Positions 39,364 through 47,749 of a DNA stretch of 55,196 bases are shown piece after piece. The notes under the pieces are model-generated. The model was not told where the DNA came from, searched no databases, and saw only the letters and a list, made by a program, of their open reading frames with translations. The stretch is taken from contig JALHNS010000004.1 in NCBI GenBank assembly GCA_022843445.1, forward strand, positions 4,379-59,574, given 5' to 3'. The first letter of the stretch is position 1. Each line of letters opens with the position of its first letter. Source of the stretch: Gemmata sp. GTDB taxonomy: Bacteria > Planctomycetota > Planctomycetia > Gemmatales > Gemmataceae. The position numbers and the translations under genes are program-made.

Positions 39364-40509
39364 TCACGCGCGCGGGATCCCCAACGCCTTGCGCGCCCAA
39401 TCGCACACCACATCGGTCACGGTTTCGAGTTGCGCGAAGAACAGGAAGTGCGCCGCGGTCGGGTCGCGGTGTTGGGTCACGCGCACGCCGTCGGCTTCGA
39501 GTTGGTGAACCGCGGCGTCCACGGTTGCGGGCCGCACGTTCCGGTCGCGGTCGCCCTGAACGACCAGCACGGCGCGGCCCTTCCATCCGCTCACGAACGC
39601 TTCGGAGCCGAGCACCGGGAGTTCCATGGTGGCGGAGACGAACACGAGGCCGGCGTAGCGGTCCGGGCGGTCGGCCGCGGCGCGCCCCACGCCCGCCCCG
39701 CCCTGCGACAGCCCCGCGAGCAGCACGCGCGCCGGGTCCGGGTTCCACGCTTCGTAGCCGAACCGCGCGGCGCGCTCGATCGCGGCGCTGCCGCCGGGCG
39801 CTTCCCAGTTGCCGTAGCCGAAGGTGGGCGCGACGAGGCACAGCCGGAGCCGGTCGCACAGGGGGCGCAGCGCGTGAACGACGAACAGCATGTTCGTGCC
39901 GTGCCCGTGGAGGAACACGAGCATGCCGAACCGCTCGCCCGGTTCGCGCGGTTCGGGGCGGTAGGTGTAGCAGTGCTGCGGGTCCAAGATGCCGCGCAGC
40001 AGGCGGTTGCCCTGTAGGTCGGTGACGAGCGCCAGCCCGCGGTAGTCCGGGTGCGCTTCGGTGGCGCGCATCAGTTCGTGAATGGTGCGGCGGGCGGCGC
40101 GGCCCTCGTCGGCCGGGATGAGGAACGGGAGCCGCGTGACGAGGACCGCGACGAGCCACGCGTACTCGTTCTCGATGTCGGCCCAGCCGACCGATTCGGG
40201 CGCGGGTTCGTCGCGGAGGAAGTGCGAGCCGACCGGCCCGGTGCCGTCGCCCGCGGCGCGCATGCCCCACACGGCGACGCCGCACAGCGGCACGAACAGC
40301 GCGAGCGCGCCGAGCGCGACGCAGCCCGCGAGCGCGCTGTCGGTAACGAGCCACACGGTTCCGGCGACGAGCAGCGCCTGAATGACGACCCCGAACAGCC
40401 CTTCGAGCCGGCCGCGCAGGGTGCGCCCGAACGCGACGAGCCACGGCGCGAGCGCGATCACCACCACCCACCGCCCGAGCGCCACGCCGACCGCCTTCAC
40501 CCGGTACAT
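39364..40509 (-). CDS. Membrane-anchored alpha/beta hydrolase
   Basis: A 381-residue protein. The first 85 residues contain two to three hydrophobic helices (LGRWVVVIALAPWLVAFGRT, FGVVIQALLVAGTVWLVTDS, ALAGCVALGALALFVPLCGV), so the enzyme is anchored in the cytoplasmic membrane. The catalytic domain has oxyanion region MLVFLHGHGTN, nucleophile elbow LAGLSQGGAGVG (Ser), an acidic position in VVQGDRDRNV and His in DPTAAHFLFFA. This is the carboxylesterase/phospholipase type (esterase D or LYPLA-like) rather than a lipase with a lid. The substrate is unknown. It starts seven bases after the end of the kinase gene, so co-transcription with the kinases is likely. Confidence 0.82.
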   Translation of the reverse strand: MYRVKAVGVALGRWVVVIALAPWLVAFGRTLRGRLEGLFGVVIQALLVAGTVWLVTDSALAGCVALGALALFVPLCGVAVWGMRAAGDGTGPVGSHFLRDEPAPESVGWADIENEYAWLVAVLVTRLPFLIPADEGRAARRTIHELMRATEAHPDYRGLALVTDLQGNRLLRGILDPQHCYTYRPEPREPGERFGMLVFLHGHGTNMLFVVHALRPLCDRLRLCLVAPTFGYGNWEAPGGSAAIERAARFGYEAWNPDPARVLLAGLSQGGAGVGRAAADRPDRYAGLVFVSATMELPVLGSEAFVSGWKGRAVLVVQGDRDRNVRPATVDAAVHQLEADGVRVTQHRDPTAAHFLFFAQLETVTDVVCDWARKALGIPRA

Positions 40510-40516
40510 GGCGCGC

Positions 40517-43500
40517 TCACTTCTTAGCCGGTTCGATGACGCCGCCGTTCCACTCGATCTTGCACTGCGGCAGCGCCTTCGCGAGCTTCTGAACGCCGGC
40601 CGCGGTCACTTTCGTTTCGCGAACACTCACTTTGCCCAACCGCAAGAAGCCCACGAGGTGCTCCAACCCGGCATCAGTAATCGCAGTTCCGGTGAGGTCC
40701 GCGGACTCGAGATGCGGACGGAACGGTTGGAGCCGCACGAGATCCGCGTCTGCGACCTGTTGCCCCCGTCCACCGAGCCGGACCGCTTGTACGCCGAACG
40801 TCTCTGGCAGTTCCGCACGAGTGCTGACGGTAGCCTTCCCGCCGAGCAGTTCGAGCACGCCCCCGACGGACAGCACCCACTCGGCCGCGGCGCGATCCTC
40901 AATGGCACTCGCGCGTTCGAGCAGGTCGTTCAGCCGCAGCACGTAGACGGTGTTGAAGCTGTTGATGACGAACAGGTGCCGGCCGTCCGGTGCGAACTCG
41001 ATCTTCTGCGGCGGGTACTTGCCCGCGCCGTAGGGGATCGTGCGCACCTTCGCGAACGTACCCGCGTGGTACACGGTGATTTCGCCGCCCGCGTACACCG
41101 CGAACAGCTTCCCAGAGGGGTGAACGTCATAGGAAAGGTTGGCATCAACGGGGCCGGTCCAGACGACTTCCCAACCGCGCTCGTTCAACTGCCAAAGCCT
41201 CATCCCGACACCGATCTGGCCGAGGACGCGCTCGGCATCGGGGAACACGCGCCCGCCCGGCACGAGACCCATTTCCGAAAGCAGTTTCGGCTCCTCGGCG
41301 GTCACATCGAGGAACACCACGCTCCCGCCCGATTGGATCGCGAGGACGGTTTCGTTCCGCAGCAGTCGGAACCACCACGTCGGGTGCCCGCCGGGAGGCA
41401 CCTGCACCTGTGCGAGTTGGCGCGCCTCGTTCTCGGTGAGATCCCAAGCCGTCACTTGCCGCCCGAGTTCGGCACCGCGCCACGCGGTTTCCGCCCAATA
41501 CTTTTGCCCGTTCGCCGACAGCACCCCGACACTCGACGGTGGTGCGAGCGCCGGGCCGCGCTTGCTGTCGGTCCAGCGCACGGTCCCGACGCCGGGTTCC
41601 CACGCGAGCACGGTCTTGAAGTTCGGCGTGTGCGCGATGGGACTCGCGGGCAGTGCGTCGGCGGTGGGCACCGGTTTCGCGCCCGCGAAGTCCCACAAGT
41701 GGAGCCGCCCGTCACTCGCGCGTTTCAGTGCCACGCGCCCGGTGATGCCGTCGATGCGCAAGTCCGTGCCCGCCGGCTCGGTCGGCGCGATCTGGTTGAG
41801 CACCTTCGGTTCTTCGCCGCTCACATCGATGAAGTAGAGAAATCCCAGACCGGTGAGCGCGACCAGCGTGTTGCCGTCCGGACCCGCGAACCCGACCCGT
41901 GCCCCTGCGGGTGTGGCCCCGTGCAGTGCGAGTGGAGCTTTCCACAACTGTTCCGGCTCGGCCCCACTGGTGTCCCACAGGCGCAGCGCGCGATCGGCGT
42001 CGTGCATGACGAGGCGCGTGCCGTCCGCGTTGAACGCTGTAGTGCCGAACAGGTGCGGTGCGACTGGGGCGAGAGCGCGAGGGGCCGCCTTGCCGTTCGT
42101 GAGATCGAAGTACTTGAGGCGATCCGCCTCCCACGCGACCATTTTCTTGCCGTCCGGGCTGAGCGCGAGCATCGCGGAGTTGGCCCCGGTGACGAGAACT
42201 TCCTTCACTCCGTCCGCGGTCACGTCCCAAACAACCGACGACTTCTTCTCGTTGCTGTATGCCGCGATACGAGTACAGTCGCGGCTGACTCCGAGGTCCC
42301 ACCGGTGCTCGTAAGGGAACTTTGCCAGTTCATTCGGCTTAGTTCCGGTCATGTCGAAGACGCGCGCCGCGTTGCCCGATTGGATCACAAGGCGGCTGTC
42401 GTCGGGCGCGTGCCACAGGCCCGCGGCGTGGCTGTCGATCGGAAGGCCCTTGCCCCAATCGGCCGGATCGCGGTTGAGCGCGTTCAAATCCCAACGGTGA
42501 TACCAGCGCCCCGGGTGGTGCGTGTAAACGTTCAGTGATTTGCCATCCGGCGAGAAGCTGACAGCGTGTTGCAAATGATCCGTCCGAGGCGTCCAAACGG
42601 ACTCAACCATGTGAGTCTTCACATTCCAAATCTGCAGCGGGCGCGCGACGCCGCAACCGGTTACCAATCGACTACCGTCGGGGCTGATTGCAAAGAGTCG
42701 CCGTGCGTTCTCGTCCAGAATGATCATCTCTGTGCGTGACGAGTGCGTGCCAGCGACCGCGACCAGTTCCTTCGGGTGCCAGTCCAGCTTGTCTTCCGCC
42801 GGGATCGCGTTCGGGTCGAGTTTGTCGAACGGCGACGCGCCTACCGGCACCGGGGCCGGCGGATTCCACGGTTTCGGCGGTTTCCGCGCCGGCGGCTCTT
42901 TGGGCGGTGGAGGCGGGGGTGGAGGCGGAGGGGGCGGCGGTATTTGTGAGCCAGTCCGCTTTACGCTGCCCTGTGGTGGCGGCTCCGCCTTCGCGGTGTC
43001 GTCCGGCTTCGCGCCGCCCTTGAGCGCCAGCAATAGCCCGACCGCCAGCGCCGCGAGTAGCACCGCGACGCCCACCGCGATCAGCGGCCCCTTCCCGCTC
43101 TCCGCGGGCCGCGACACGTGCGTCAGCGCTTCCGTGCGTTCCGCTGTGGGGTCGGCGTCGAGGTCCGCGAACACGTTCTCCGGGCTGGCGCTCACCACCA
43201 TCACCGGCGGCACCGGCACCACCACCGGCGCGCTCGCGCTCGGTTCCGGCGCGCCGCCCGCCAGCGCCAGAGGCAACAGGCGCGCCACCTCCGCGGCACT
43301 CTGCGGCCGCGCGTCCGGGTTCTTCGCCAGCATCCGGTGAATCAGCACCGCGAGCGGTTCCGGCACGTTCGGGTTCAGTTCCCGAATCGGCGTCGGCTCG
43401 TCGCTGCCCAGCGCCATCAGCACTTCCATCACGTTCGCGCCGGCGAACGGCGTGCGCCCGGTCAGCAACCGGTACAGCACCGCGCCTAAGCTGAACACGT

Positions 43501-44209
43501 CGCCCCGCGCGTCCACCTTGCGGCCGCGAGCTTGCTCCGGACTCATGTACGCGGGCGTGCCCAGAATCGCCCCGCTCTTGGTCAGTTCGGACTGCTCATC
43601 GACCGGGCGCGCCAGCCCGAAGTCGAGCACTTTCACGCGCCCGTTCGGCGATTCGAGCCACAGGTTCGCGGGCTTGATGTCGCGATGAACGAGGCCCAAC
43701 TTGTGGGCCGCGGCGAGGCCCAGCGCGGTCTCGGTGGCGATGCGGACGACGTGGTGCAGGGCCGGCGTGCCCTTCTTCTTGAGGAACTCGTCGAGCGAGC
43801 ACCCGGAAAGCAGTTGCATCGCGATATACGGCACGCCGGCGCGCTCGTCGGCCTCGTACACGGTCACGACGTTGTCGTGCGTCACCAGCGCCGCGGCCTT
43901 CGCTTCGCGGATGAACCGCTCTTTGGCGTCGGCGTTCGCCGCGAACTCCGGGAGCATCACTTTGAGGGCGAGCTTGCGGTTCAGGCGCGTATCGACGGCG
44001 AGGTACACCGCGCCCATGCCGCCGCGCCCCAACTCTTTCACGAGCCGGTACGGGCCGAGCGCGCCCACTTCGCCCGGGGCGAGCGGCGCGGACAGGTTGA
44101 ACTCGCTGTTGGTGGCGCGATCGGTACCGGGCGCGGTAGCGTCGCCGTCGGGCGCGGGCCGCGGGGCGGGAACGGTCTTCGGTAGGTCGTTCGGGTTCGG
44201 CGCGGGCAT
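40517..44209 (-). CDS. Receptor-like Ser/Thr protein kinase with propeller and LRR-like tail
   Basis: A 1230-residue kinase of the bacterial PknB/eukaryotic type. The kinase domain, about 52-320, has the glycine loop ELGRGGMGAVYLA, catalytic Lys 83 in LALKVM, HRDIKPANLWLE (Asp 177, Asn 182), DFGLARP (196-202) and GTPAYMSPEQARGR. One transmembrane helix (about 374-396, PLIAVGVAVLLAALAVGLLL) is followed by a Pro-rich linker with a 13-Pro run. An external region of about 470-1110 has WD40-like blades, such as RLFAISPDGSRLVTGCGVAR and MLALSPDGKKMVAWEADRLK. The C-terminal 80 residues carry LRR units (DLTGTAITDAGLEHLVGFLR) and the closing motif ALPQCKIEWNGG. It would sense an extracytoplasmic ligand and phosphorylate inside. 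Confidence 0.93.
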   Translation of the reverse strand: MPAPNPNDLPKTVPAPRPAPDGDATAPGTDRATNSEFNLSAPLAPGEVGALGPYRLVKELGRGGMGAVYLAVDTRLNRKLALKVMLPEFAANADAKERFIREAKAAALVTHDNVVTVYEADERAGVPYIAMQLLSGCSLDEFLKKKGTPALHHVVRIATETALGLAAAHKLGLVHRDIKPANLWLESPNGRVKVLDFGLARPVDEQSELTKSGAILGTPAYMSPEQARGRKVDARGDVFSLGAVLYRLLTGRTPFAGANVMEVLMALGSDEPTPIRELNPNVPEPLAVLIHRMLAKNPDARPQSAAEVARLLPLALAGGAPEPSASAPVVVPVPPVMVVSASPENVFADLDADPTAERTEALTHVSRPAESGKGPLIAVGVAVLLAALAVGLLLALKGGAKPDDTAKAEPPPQGSVKRTGSQIPPPPPPPPPPPPPKEPPARKPPKPWNPPAPVPVGASPFDKLDPNAIPAEDKLDWHPKELVAVAGTHSSRTEMIILDENARRLFAISPDGSRLVTGCGVARPLQIWNVKTHMVESVWTPRTDHLQHAVSFSPDGKSLNVYTHHPGRWYHRWDLNALNRDPADWGKGLPIDSHAAGLWHAPDDSRLVIQSGNAARVFDMTGTKPNELAKFPYEHRWDLGVSRDCTRIAAYSNEKKSSVVWDVTADGVKEVLVTGANSAMLALSPDGKKMVAWEADRLKYFDLTNGKAAPRALAPVAPHLFGTTAFNADGTRLVMHDADRALRLWDTSGAEPEQLWKAPLALHGATPAGARVGFAGPDGNTLVALTGLGFLYFIDVSGEEPKVLNQIAPTEPAGTDLRIDGITGRVALKRASDGRLHLWDFAGAKPVPTADALPASPIAHTPNFKTVLAWEPGVGTVRWTDSKRGPALAPPSSVGVLSANGQKYWAETAWRGAELGRQVTAWDLTENEARQLAQVQVPPGGHPTWWFRLLRNETVLAIQSGGSVVFLDVTAEEPKLLSEMGLVPGGRVFPDAERVLGQIGVGMRLWQLNERGWEVVWTGPVDANLSYDVHPSGKLFAVYAGGEITVYHAGTFAKVRTIPYGAGKYPPQKIEFAPDGRHLFVINSFNTVYVLRLNDLLERASAIEDRAAAEWVLSVGGVLELLGGKATVSTRAELPETFGVQAVRLGGRGQQVADADLVRLQPFRPHLESADLTGTAITDAGLEHLVGFLRLGKVSVRETKVTAAGVQKLAKALPQCKIEWNGGVIEPAKK

Positions 44210-44272
44210 AGGCGGGTCCGTAGCGCGTTACGATGTGCCTATTGTGCCGTACCGGCGGCGCGAAGCCAAGCA

Positions 44273-46726
44273 CTACTCCCGCGGCTCGATCGTGCCGCCG
44301 TCCCAGACGATCTTGCACTTCGGTAGCGCCTTCGCGAGTGCCGCCACGCCCGCGGGCGTCGCCTTCGTGTTCGTCACCACCAGTTCGGTCAGGAACTTCT
44401 TCTCTTTCAGGAACTCCAACCCGGCGTCGGTGACCGCGGTGTTGTACAGGCTCACCAGTTGCAAGTTCGGGCACTCCTTGAACAGCGCCAAGCCGGTGTC
44501 GGTGACCGCGGTGCCGCCGAGGAACAACTGCCCCACCCCGCGGCACCCGGCGAAGTTCTCGAGCCCCTTGTCCGTTACCCGCGTGCGGCTCACGTCGAGG
44601 TTGTACACGCGCGACACGCCCTTGAACGTGTCGAGGCCCTTGTCCGTGACGAGCGTGCCTCCGAGCCACAGGCTCACGACGCCCGTGCAGTTCTGCAGGT
44701 GCGCGATCCCCGCGTCGCCAACCGGGCAGTTGTTCAGGTCGATAACGGTGAGCCGCGAATAGTTCGCGAAGTGCGCGAAGCCGGCGTCGGTGATTTGCGT
44801 GTTCACGAGGTCCAAGTGAACCACGCTCTGGCACCCGCGGCACGCGGCCAAGCCCTCGTTCGTGACGCGCGCGTTGCCGCGGAACCACAGCTTCGTGACC
44901 GTGTACGGCGGCGGCGGCAGGTCGGCGCGCTGCGCGATGTCGTTCGCGCTCGTCGAAACGCGCACGATCCCGCCCACGCCCAGCGCGTACTCGGCCGCGG
45001 CGCGGTCGGCTTGTAGCGGTTCCACGGTGCCGCCGTCCCACACGATCTTGCACAGCGGTAGCGCCTTCGCCAGTTGGTCGATCCCGGACACGGTCGCCGT
45101 GGTGCCGCGCACGTCCAGCAGTTCGAGCGCGGTGAGCGCGTGCAACTTCGCCAACCCGGTGTCGCCCACCTTCGCGCTTTCGACGGTGAGCGCGCGGAGC
45201 CGGTTGCACGCCGCGACCGCGTCGAGGCCCGCGTCGGTGACGGTGCTCTTGCGCAGGTGCAGGTCGAGGAGTTGGTCCAGCCCGCGGAACTTCGCGAGGT
45301 CCGCGTCGGTCACCTTGTCGCCGCAGTTGGGGAAGTCGACGCCGCTCACCGCGAACGCGCCGCGCGGCAGTTGCGCCACCGAACCGAGGGCCGGGTTGCC
45401 CGCGGCGTCGAGGCGCACCTTGCCGCCCGCGCCGAGCACCCACTCCGCGGCGCGCCGATCCGGCGTCTGCTTCGACGGCGGTGGCGGCTTGTCCTTCTTC
45501 GCCGGCTCCGGCGGATCGACCTTCGCGTCGGCCACGGGCTTCTTGGTTAGGAGCACGACGACGCCCCCGACGATGAGCGCCGCGATCAGCAGGAACCCGC
45601 CGGCGATGAGCGGCGCGTTGGAGCGCTCGCGGCGGGCGTCCTTCGGCCCGTCGGCGCGCTCGAGTTCGGTCTCGGCGAAGGTCATCATTTCGAAGGCGCT
45701 GTTTTCGGCGTGAACCGGCACCGGCACCACGACGACCGGCGCGCCGAGTCCGAGCGGCGGGGCCGGTTGCGCGACGTACTTGCCTTCGGCAATGGAGCGC
45801 GCGGCCGCGGCCACCTCCGCGGCGCTCTGCGGGCGCGCGTCCGGGTTCTTCGCGAGCAGGTGGTGAATCAGGACCGCGAGCGGTTCGGGCACGTTCGGGT
45901 TCAGTTCCCGAACCGGCGTCGGCTCGTCGCTGCCCAGCGCCATCAGCACTTCCATCACGTTCGCGCCAGCGAACGGGTTGCGCCCGGTCGCGAGCTTGTA
46001 CAGCACCGCGCCGAGGCTGAAGAGATCGGCGCGCGCGTCCACCTTGCGCCCGCGCGCTTGCTCCGGCGACATGTAGGCGGGCGTGCCGATGATCGCGCCG
46101 CTCTTCGTGAGTTCGGTCTGTTCGTCGACGGGGCGCGCGAGGCCGAAGTCGAGAATCTTGACGCGCCCGTTGGGCGCTTCGAGCCACAGGTTGCCGGGCT
46201 TGATGTCGCGGTGAATGAGGCCCGCGGCGTGCGCGGCGGCCAGCCCGGCGGCGGTCTCGCGGGCCACGCGCAGCACCTGCGCCGGGTTCAGCGCGCCGTG
46301 CTTCTTCACGTAGGCGTCGAGCGGCGTGCCCTGCAAGAACTGCATGGCGATGTACGGGACGCCGGCGCGCTCGTCGGCCTCGTACACGGTCACGACGTTG
46401 TCGTGTGTCACCAGCGCCGCGGCCTTCGCTTCGCGGATGAACCGCTCCTTCGATTCGGCGTTCGCGGCGAACTCCGGCAGCATCACTTTGAGCGCGAGCT
46501 TGCGGTTCAGCCGCGTGTCGACGGCCAGATACACCGCACCCATGCCGCCCCTGCCCAGTTCGCGCACGACGCGGTACGGGCCGAACACACCGAGTTCGCC
46601 CGGCGCGTGCGGCGCGCCGAGGTTGAACTCGCTGTTGGTGGCGCGGTCGGTGCCGGCCGCGGTCGCGTCGGCGGAGGAGAGGGCCGGGGGTGAAGTGACC
46701 GCGTTCGGGTCGTTCGGTGCGGGCAT
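44273..46726 (-). CDS. Receptor-like Ser/Thr protein kinase with LRR sensor
   Basis: An 817-residue paralogue of the downstream kinase. Residues 1-330 are almost the same (ELGRGGMGAVYLA, Lys 80, HRDIKPGNLWLE with Asp 174, DFGLARP at 193-199, and the GANVMEVLMALGSDEPTP block). After a transmembrane helix (APLIAGGFLLIAALIVGGVV, about 400-420) the sensor is leucine-rich: TVTDAGLDAVAACNRLRALT, QITDAGFAHFANYSRLTVID and AVTDTGLALFKECPNLQLVS. Two consecutive modules each begin RAAEW or RAAAEY and end ALPLCKIVWDGGTVEP or ALPKCKIVWDGGTIEP. The start at 46726 is preferred to an upstream in-frame ATG because MPAPN opens both paralogues. The gap to the next kinase is 63 bases. Confidence 0.93.
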   Translation of the reverse strand: MPAPNDPNAVTSPPALSSADATAAGTDRATNSEFNLGAPHAPGELGVFGPYRVVRELGRGGMGAVYLAVDTRLNRKLALKVMLPEFAANAESKERFIREAKAAALVTHDNVVTVYEADERAGVPYIAMQFLQGTPLDAYVKKHGALNPAQVLRVARETAAGLAAAHAAGLIHRDIKPGNLWLEAPNGRVKILDFGLARPVDEQTELTKSGAIIGTPAYMSPEQARGRKVDARADLFSLGAVLYKLATGRNPFAGANVMEVLMALGSDEPTPVRELNPNVPEPLAVLIHHLLAKNPDARPQSAAEVAAAARSIAEGKYVAQPAPPLGLGAPVVVVPVPVHAENSAFEMMTFAETELERADGPKDARRERSNAPLIAGGFLLIAALIVGGVVVLLTKKPVADAKVDPPEPAKKDKPPPPSKQTPDRRAAEWVLGAGGKVRLDAAGNPALGSVAQLPRGAFAVSGVDFPNCGDKVTDADLAKFRGLDQLLDLHLRKSTVTDAGLDAVAACNRLRALTVESAKVGDTGLAKLHALTALELLDVRGTTATVSGIDQLAKALPLCKIVWDGGTVEPLQADRAAAEYALGVGGIVRVSTSANDIAQRADLPPPPYTVTKLWFRGNARVTNEGLAACRGCQSVVHLDLVNTQITDAGFAHFANYSRLTVIDLNNCPVGDAGIAHLQNCTGVVSLWLGGTLVTDKGLDTFKGVSRVYNLDVSRTRVTDKGLENFAGCRGVGQLFLGGTAVTDTGLALFKECPNLQLVSLYNTAVTDAGLEFLKEKKFLTELVVTNTKATPAGVAALAKALPKCKIVWDGGTIEPRE

Positions 46727-46787
46727 GGGCACAGCTCCGTGGCTCCCCACAGCATACCTCCGCGCGGGCGCGAAGGGAAACGCCAAG

Positions 46788-46807
46788 AGCCGGCCCGAGG
46801 GCCGGCT
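46788..46807 (-). terminator. Terminator-like hairpin after the small secreted protein gene
   Basis: AGCCGGCC-CGAG-GGCCGGCT is a perfect 8-bp stem with a CGAG loop, 21 bases past the stop of the minus-strand gene at 46829. No T-run follows. Confidence 0.5.
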
Positions 46808-46828
46808 CGAATCGCGAAGACGGGCGGA

Positions 46829-47158
46829 TTACCAGCGGCGGCCGTAGTTGTAGAACCCGTTGTTGAAGCCGTAGCGGTAGCTCGGCACGGTGTAGAACGA
46901 GGGCACGAACGCCGGGCGCGCGTCGAACGTGCTGAACCCGAAGCTGAACCCCGGGCGCGCCACGCCGAACGAAAACGAGTTGCCGCCGAACCCGATGCCC
47001 GGTTGCGCGATCACGATCGGCGGCGGGGGCAGGAACACCGGGGCCGGCCGCACGATCACCGGGCCGCCGTAATAGTAGCCCGGGGGGTGCGCCGACGCGG
47101 TGCCGCTCGTGAGCGCCAGTGCCGCAACCGCGGCCACACCGAAGAACGCGGACTTCAT
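46829..47158 (-). CDS. Small secreted Pro/Gly/Tyr/Phe-rich protein
   Basis: A 109-residue exported protein with a signal peptide (AFFGVAAVAALALTSGTASA), a Tyr/Pro/Val-rich stretch (HPPGYYYGGPVIVRPAPVFL) and a Phe/Gly/Ser-rich repeat-like region (FSFGVARPGFSFGFSTFDAR). It ends in YNYGRRW. The longer frame upstream is out of register with any coding pattern. The ATG at 47158 has an AGGAG site seven bases away, so the start is clear. The composition resembles small extracellular matrix or cell-wall-like proteins, although no cysteine network is visible. It lies between the kinase pair and another small secreted protein. Function is unknown. Confidence 0.8.
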   Translation of the reverse strand: MKSAFFGVAAVAALALTSGTASAHPPGYYYGGPVIVRPAPVFLPPPPIVIAQPGIGFGGNSFSFGVARPGFSFGFSTFDARPAFVPSFYTVPSYRYGFNNGFYNYGRRW

Positions 47159-47255
47159 GGTGCATCTCCTGTGGTGAGTCTTTCCGCACAGGAAACGCGA
47201 CCGGTCCTCAGACTTGCGCCCCGCGACCGGCAGAACCGCTCTCGCTGCACTCGAC

Positions 47256-47564
47256 TCACGGGCGCAACGACCCGCGGAACCCGCCGTTAAACGTCCCGAG
47301 GTACGAGCCGTTGAAGCGGCCGAACTGCGGTTCCGCACCGCGCGCCGGCGGCGCGCCGCGGTACACCGGGTTCGCGTAGGGCACGCCGTAGGTGGAGAAC
47401 GCGCTGCCGGGGTGCGCGTGCGGCAGGAACTCGCCGTACCGCGACTCGTCGTAGAACCCGGACGCGCGCAGCGGCGCGGTGTTCGTGCCGTTGATGCGCG
47501 GCGGGCGCGCGTCGGCGGCGGTCGCACACGCGAGCGCGACCACAGCGGCCAGTATCGCTTTCAT
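47256..47564 (-). CDS. Small secreted protein
   Basis: A 102-residue exported protein: signal peptide MKAILAAVVALACATAADA, then a Pro/Gly/Arg/Tyr-rich region without any recognised domain (RINGTNTAPLRASGFYDESR, YGEFLPHAHPGSAFSTYGVP) and a C-terminal Gly/Phe-rich end (FNGSYLGTFNGGFRGSLRP). An AAGGAGCC ribosome site lies ahead of the ATG, and a TATACT -10 box about 40 bases upstream. It is similar in style, but not clearly in sequence, to the next small protein on the same strand. It is probably a surface or periplasmic peptide. Confidence 0.78.
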   Translation of the reverse strand: MKAILAAVVALACATAADARPPRINGTNTAPLRASGFYDESRYGEFLPHAHPGSAFSTYGVPYANPVYRGAPPARGAEPQFGRFNGSYLGTFNGGFRGSLRP

Positions 47565-47603
47565 CGCTCAGGCTCCTTGCGAAGTGGGCGAACGTTGCGC
47601 GCC

Positions 47604-47609
47604 AGTATA
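47604..47609 (-). promoter_or_regulatory. Candidate -10 box of the small secreted protein gene
   Basis: On the minus strand TATACT (five of six to consensus) lies 40 bases before the ATG at 47564. The region farther upstream is pure GC and shows no -35 sequence. Confidence 0.4.
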
Positions 47610-47701
47610 CGCCGCGGCGCGCGCCGGCGCGCGCCGCGTTCGGGCGGAGCGCGGGCGAATGGCGCGCGGGGCGTAACGACGGTGCGGGTGAAAGCGAAGC
47701 G

Positions 47702-47724
47702 ACCGCCGGCGCGCGGCCGGCGGT
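47702..47724. terminator. GC-rich hairpin between sigma-like and small protein genes
   Basis: ACCGCCGG and CCGGCGGT pair across a 7-base GC loop, 26 bases after the end of the minus-strand sigma-like gene. There is no T-tract, so termination is only possible. Confidence 0.4.
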
Positions 47725-47749
47725 CGCGGGGCAAGCGCGGTGGTGCGGG

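Noticed and set aside
42900-42950. Frameshift in the kinase gene at the long proline run
   Set aside because: The run of GGC/GGG/GGA-type codons (Pro on the minus strand) keeps the frame, and both the membrane helix before it and the blades after it are in the same frame.
43596-47189. A 1197-codon minus-strand frame across both kinases
   Set aside because: It overlaps the real kinase frames in another register and translates to Arg/Gly/Ala repeats. The real frames have all kinase motifs.
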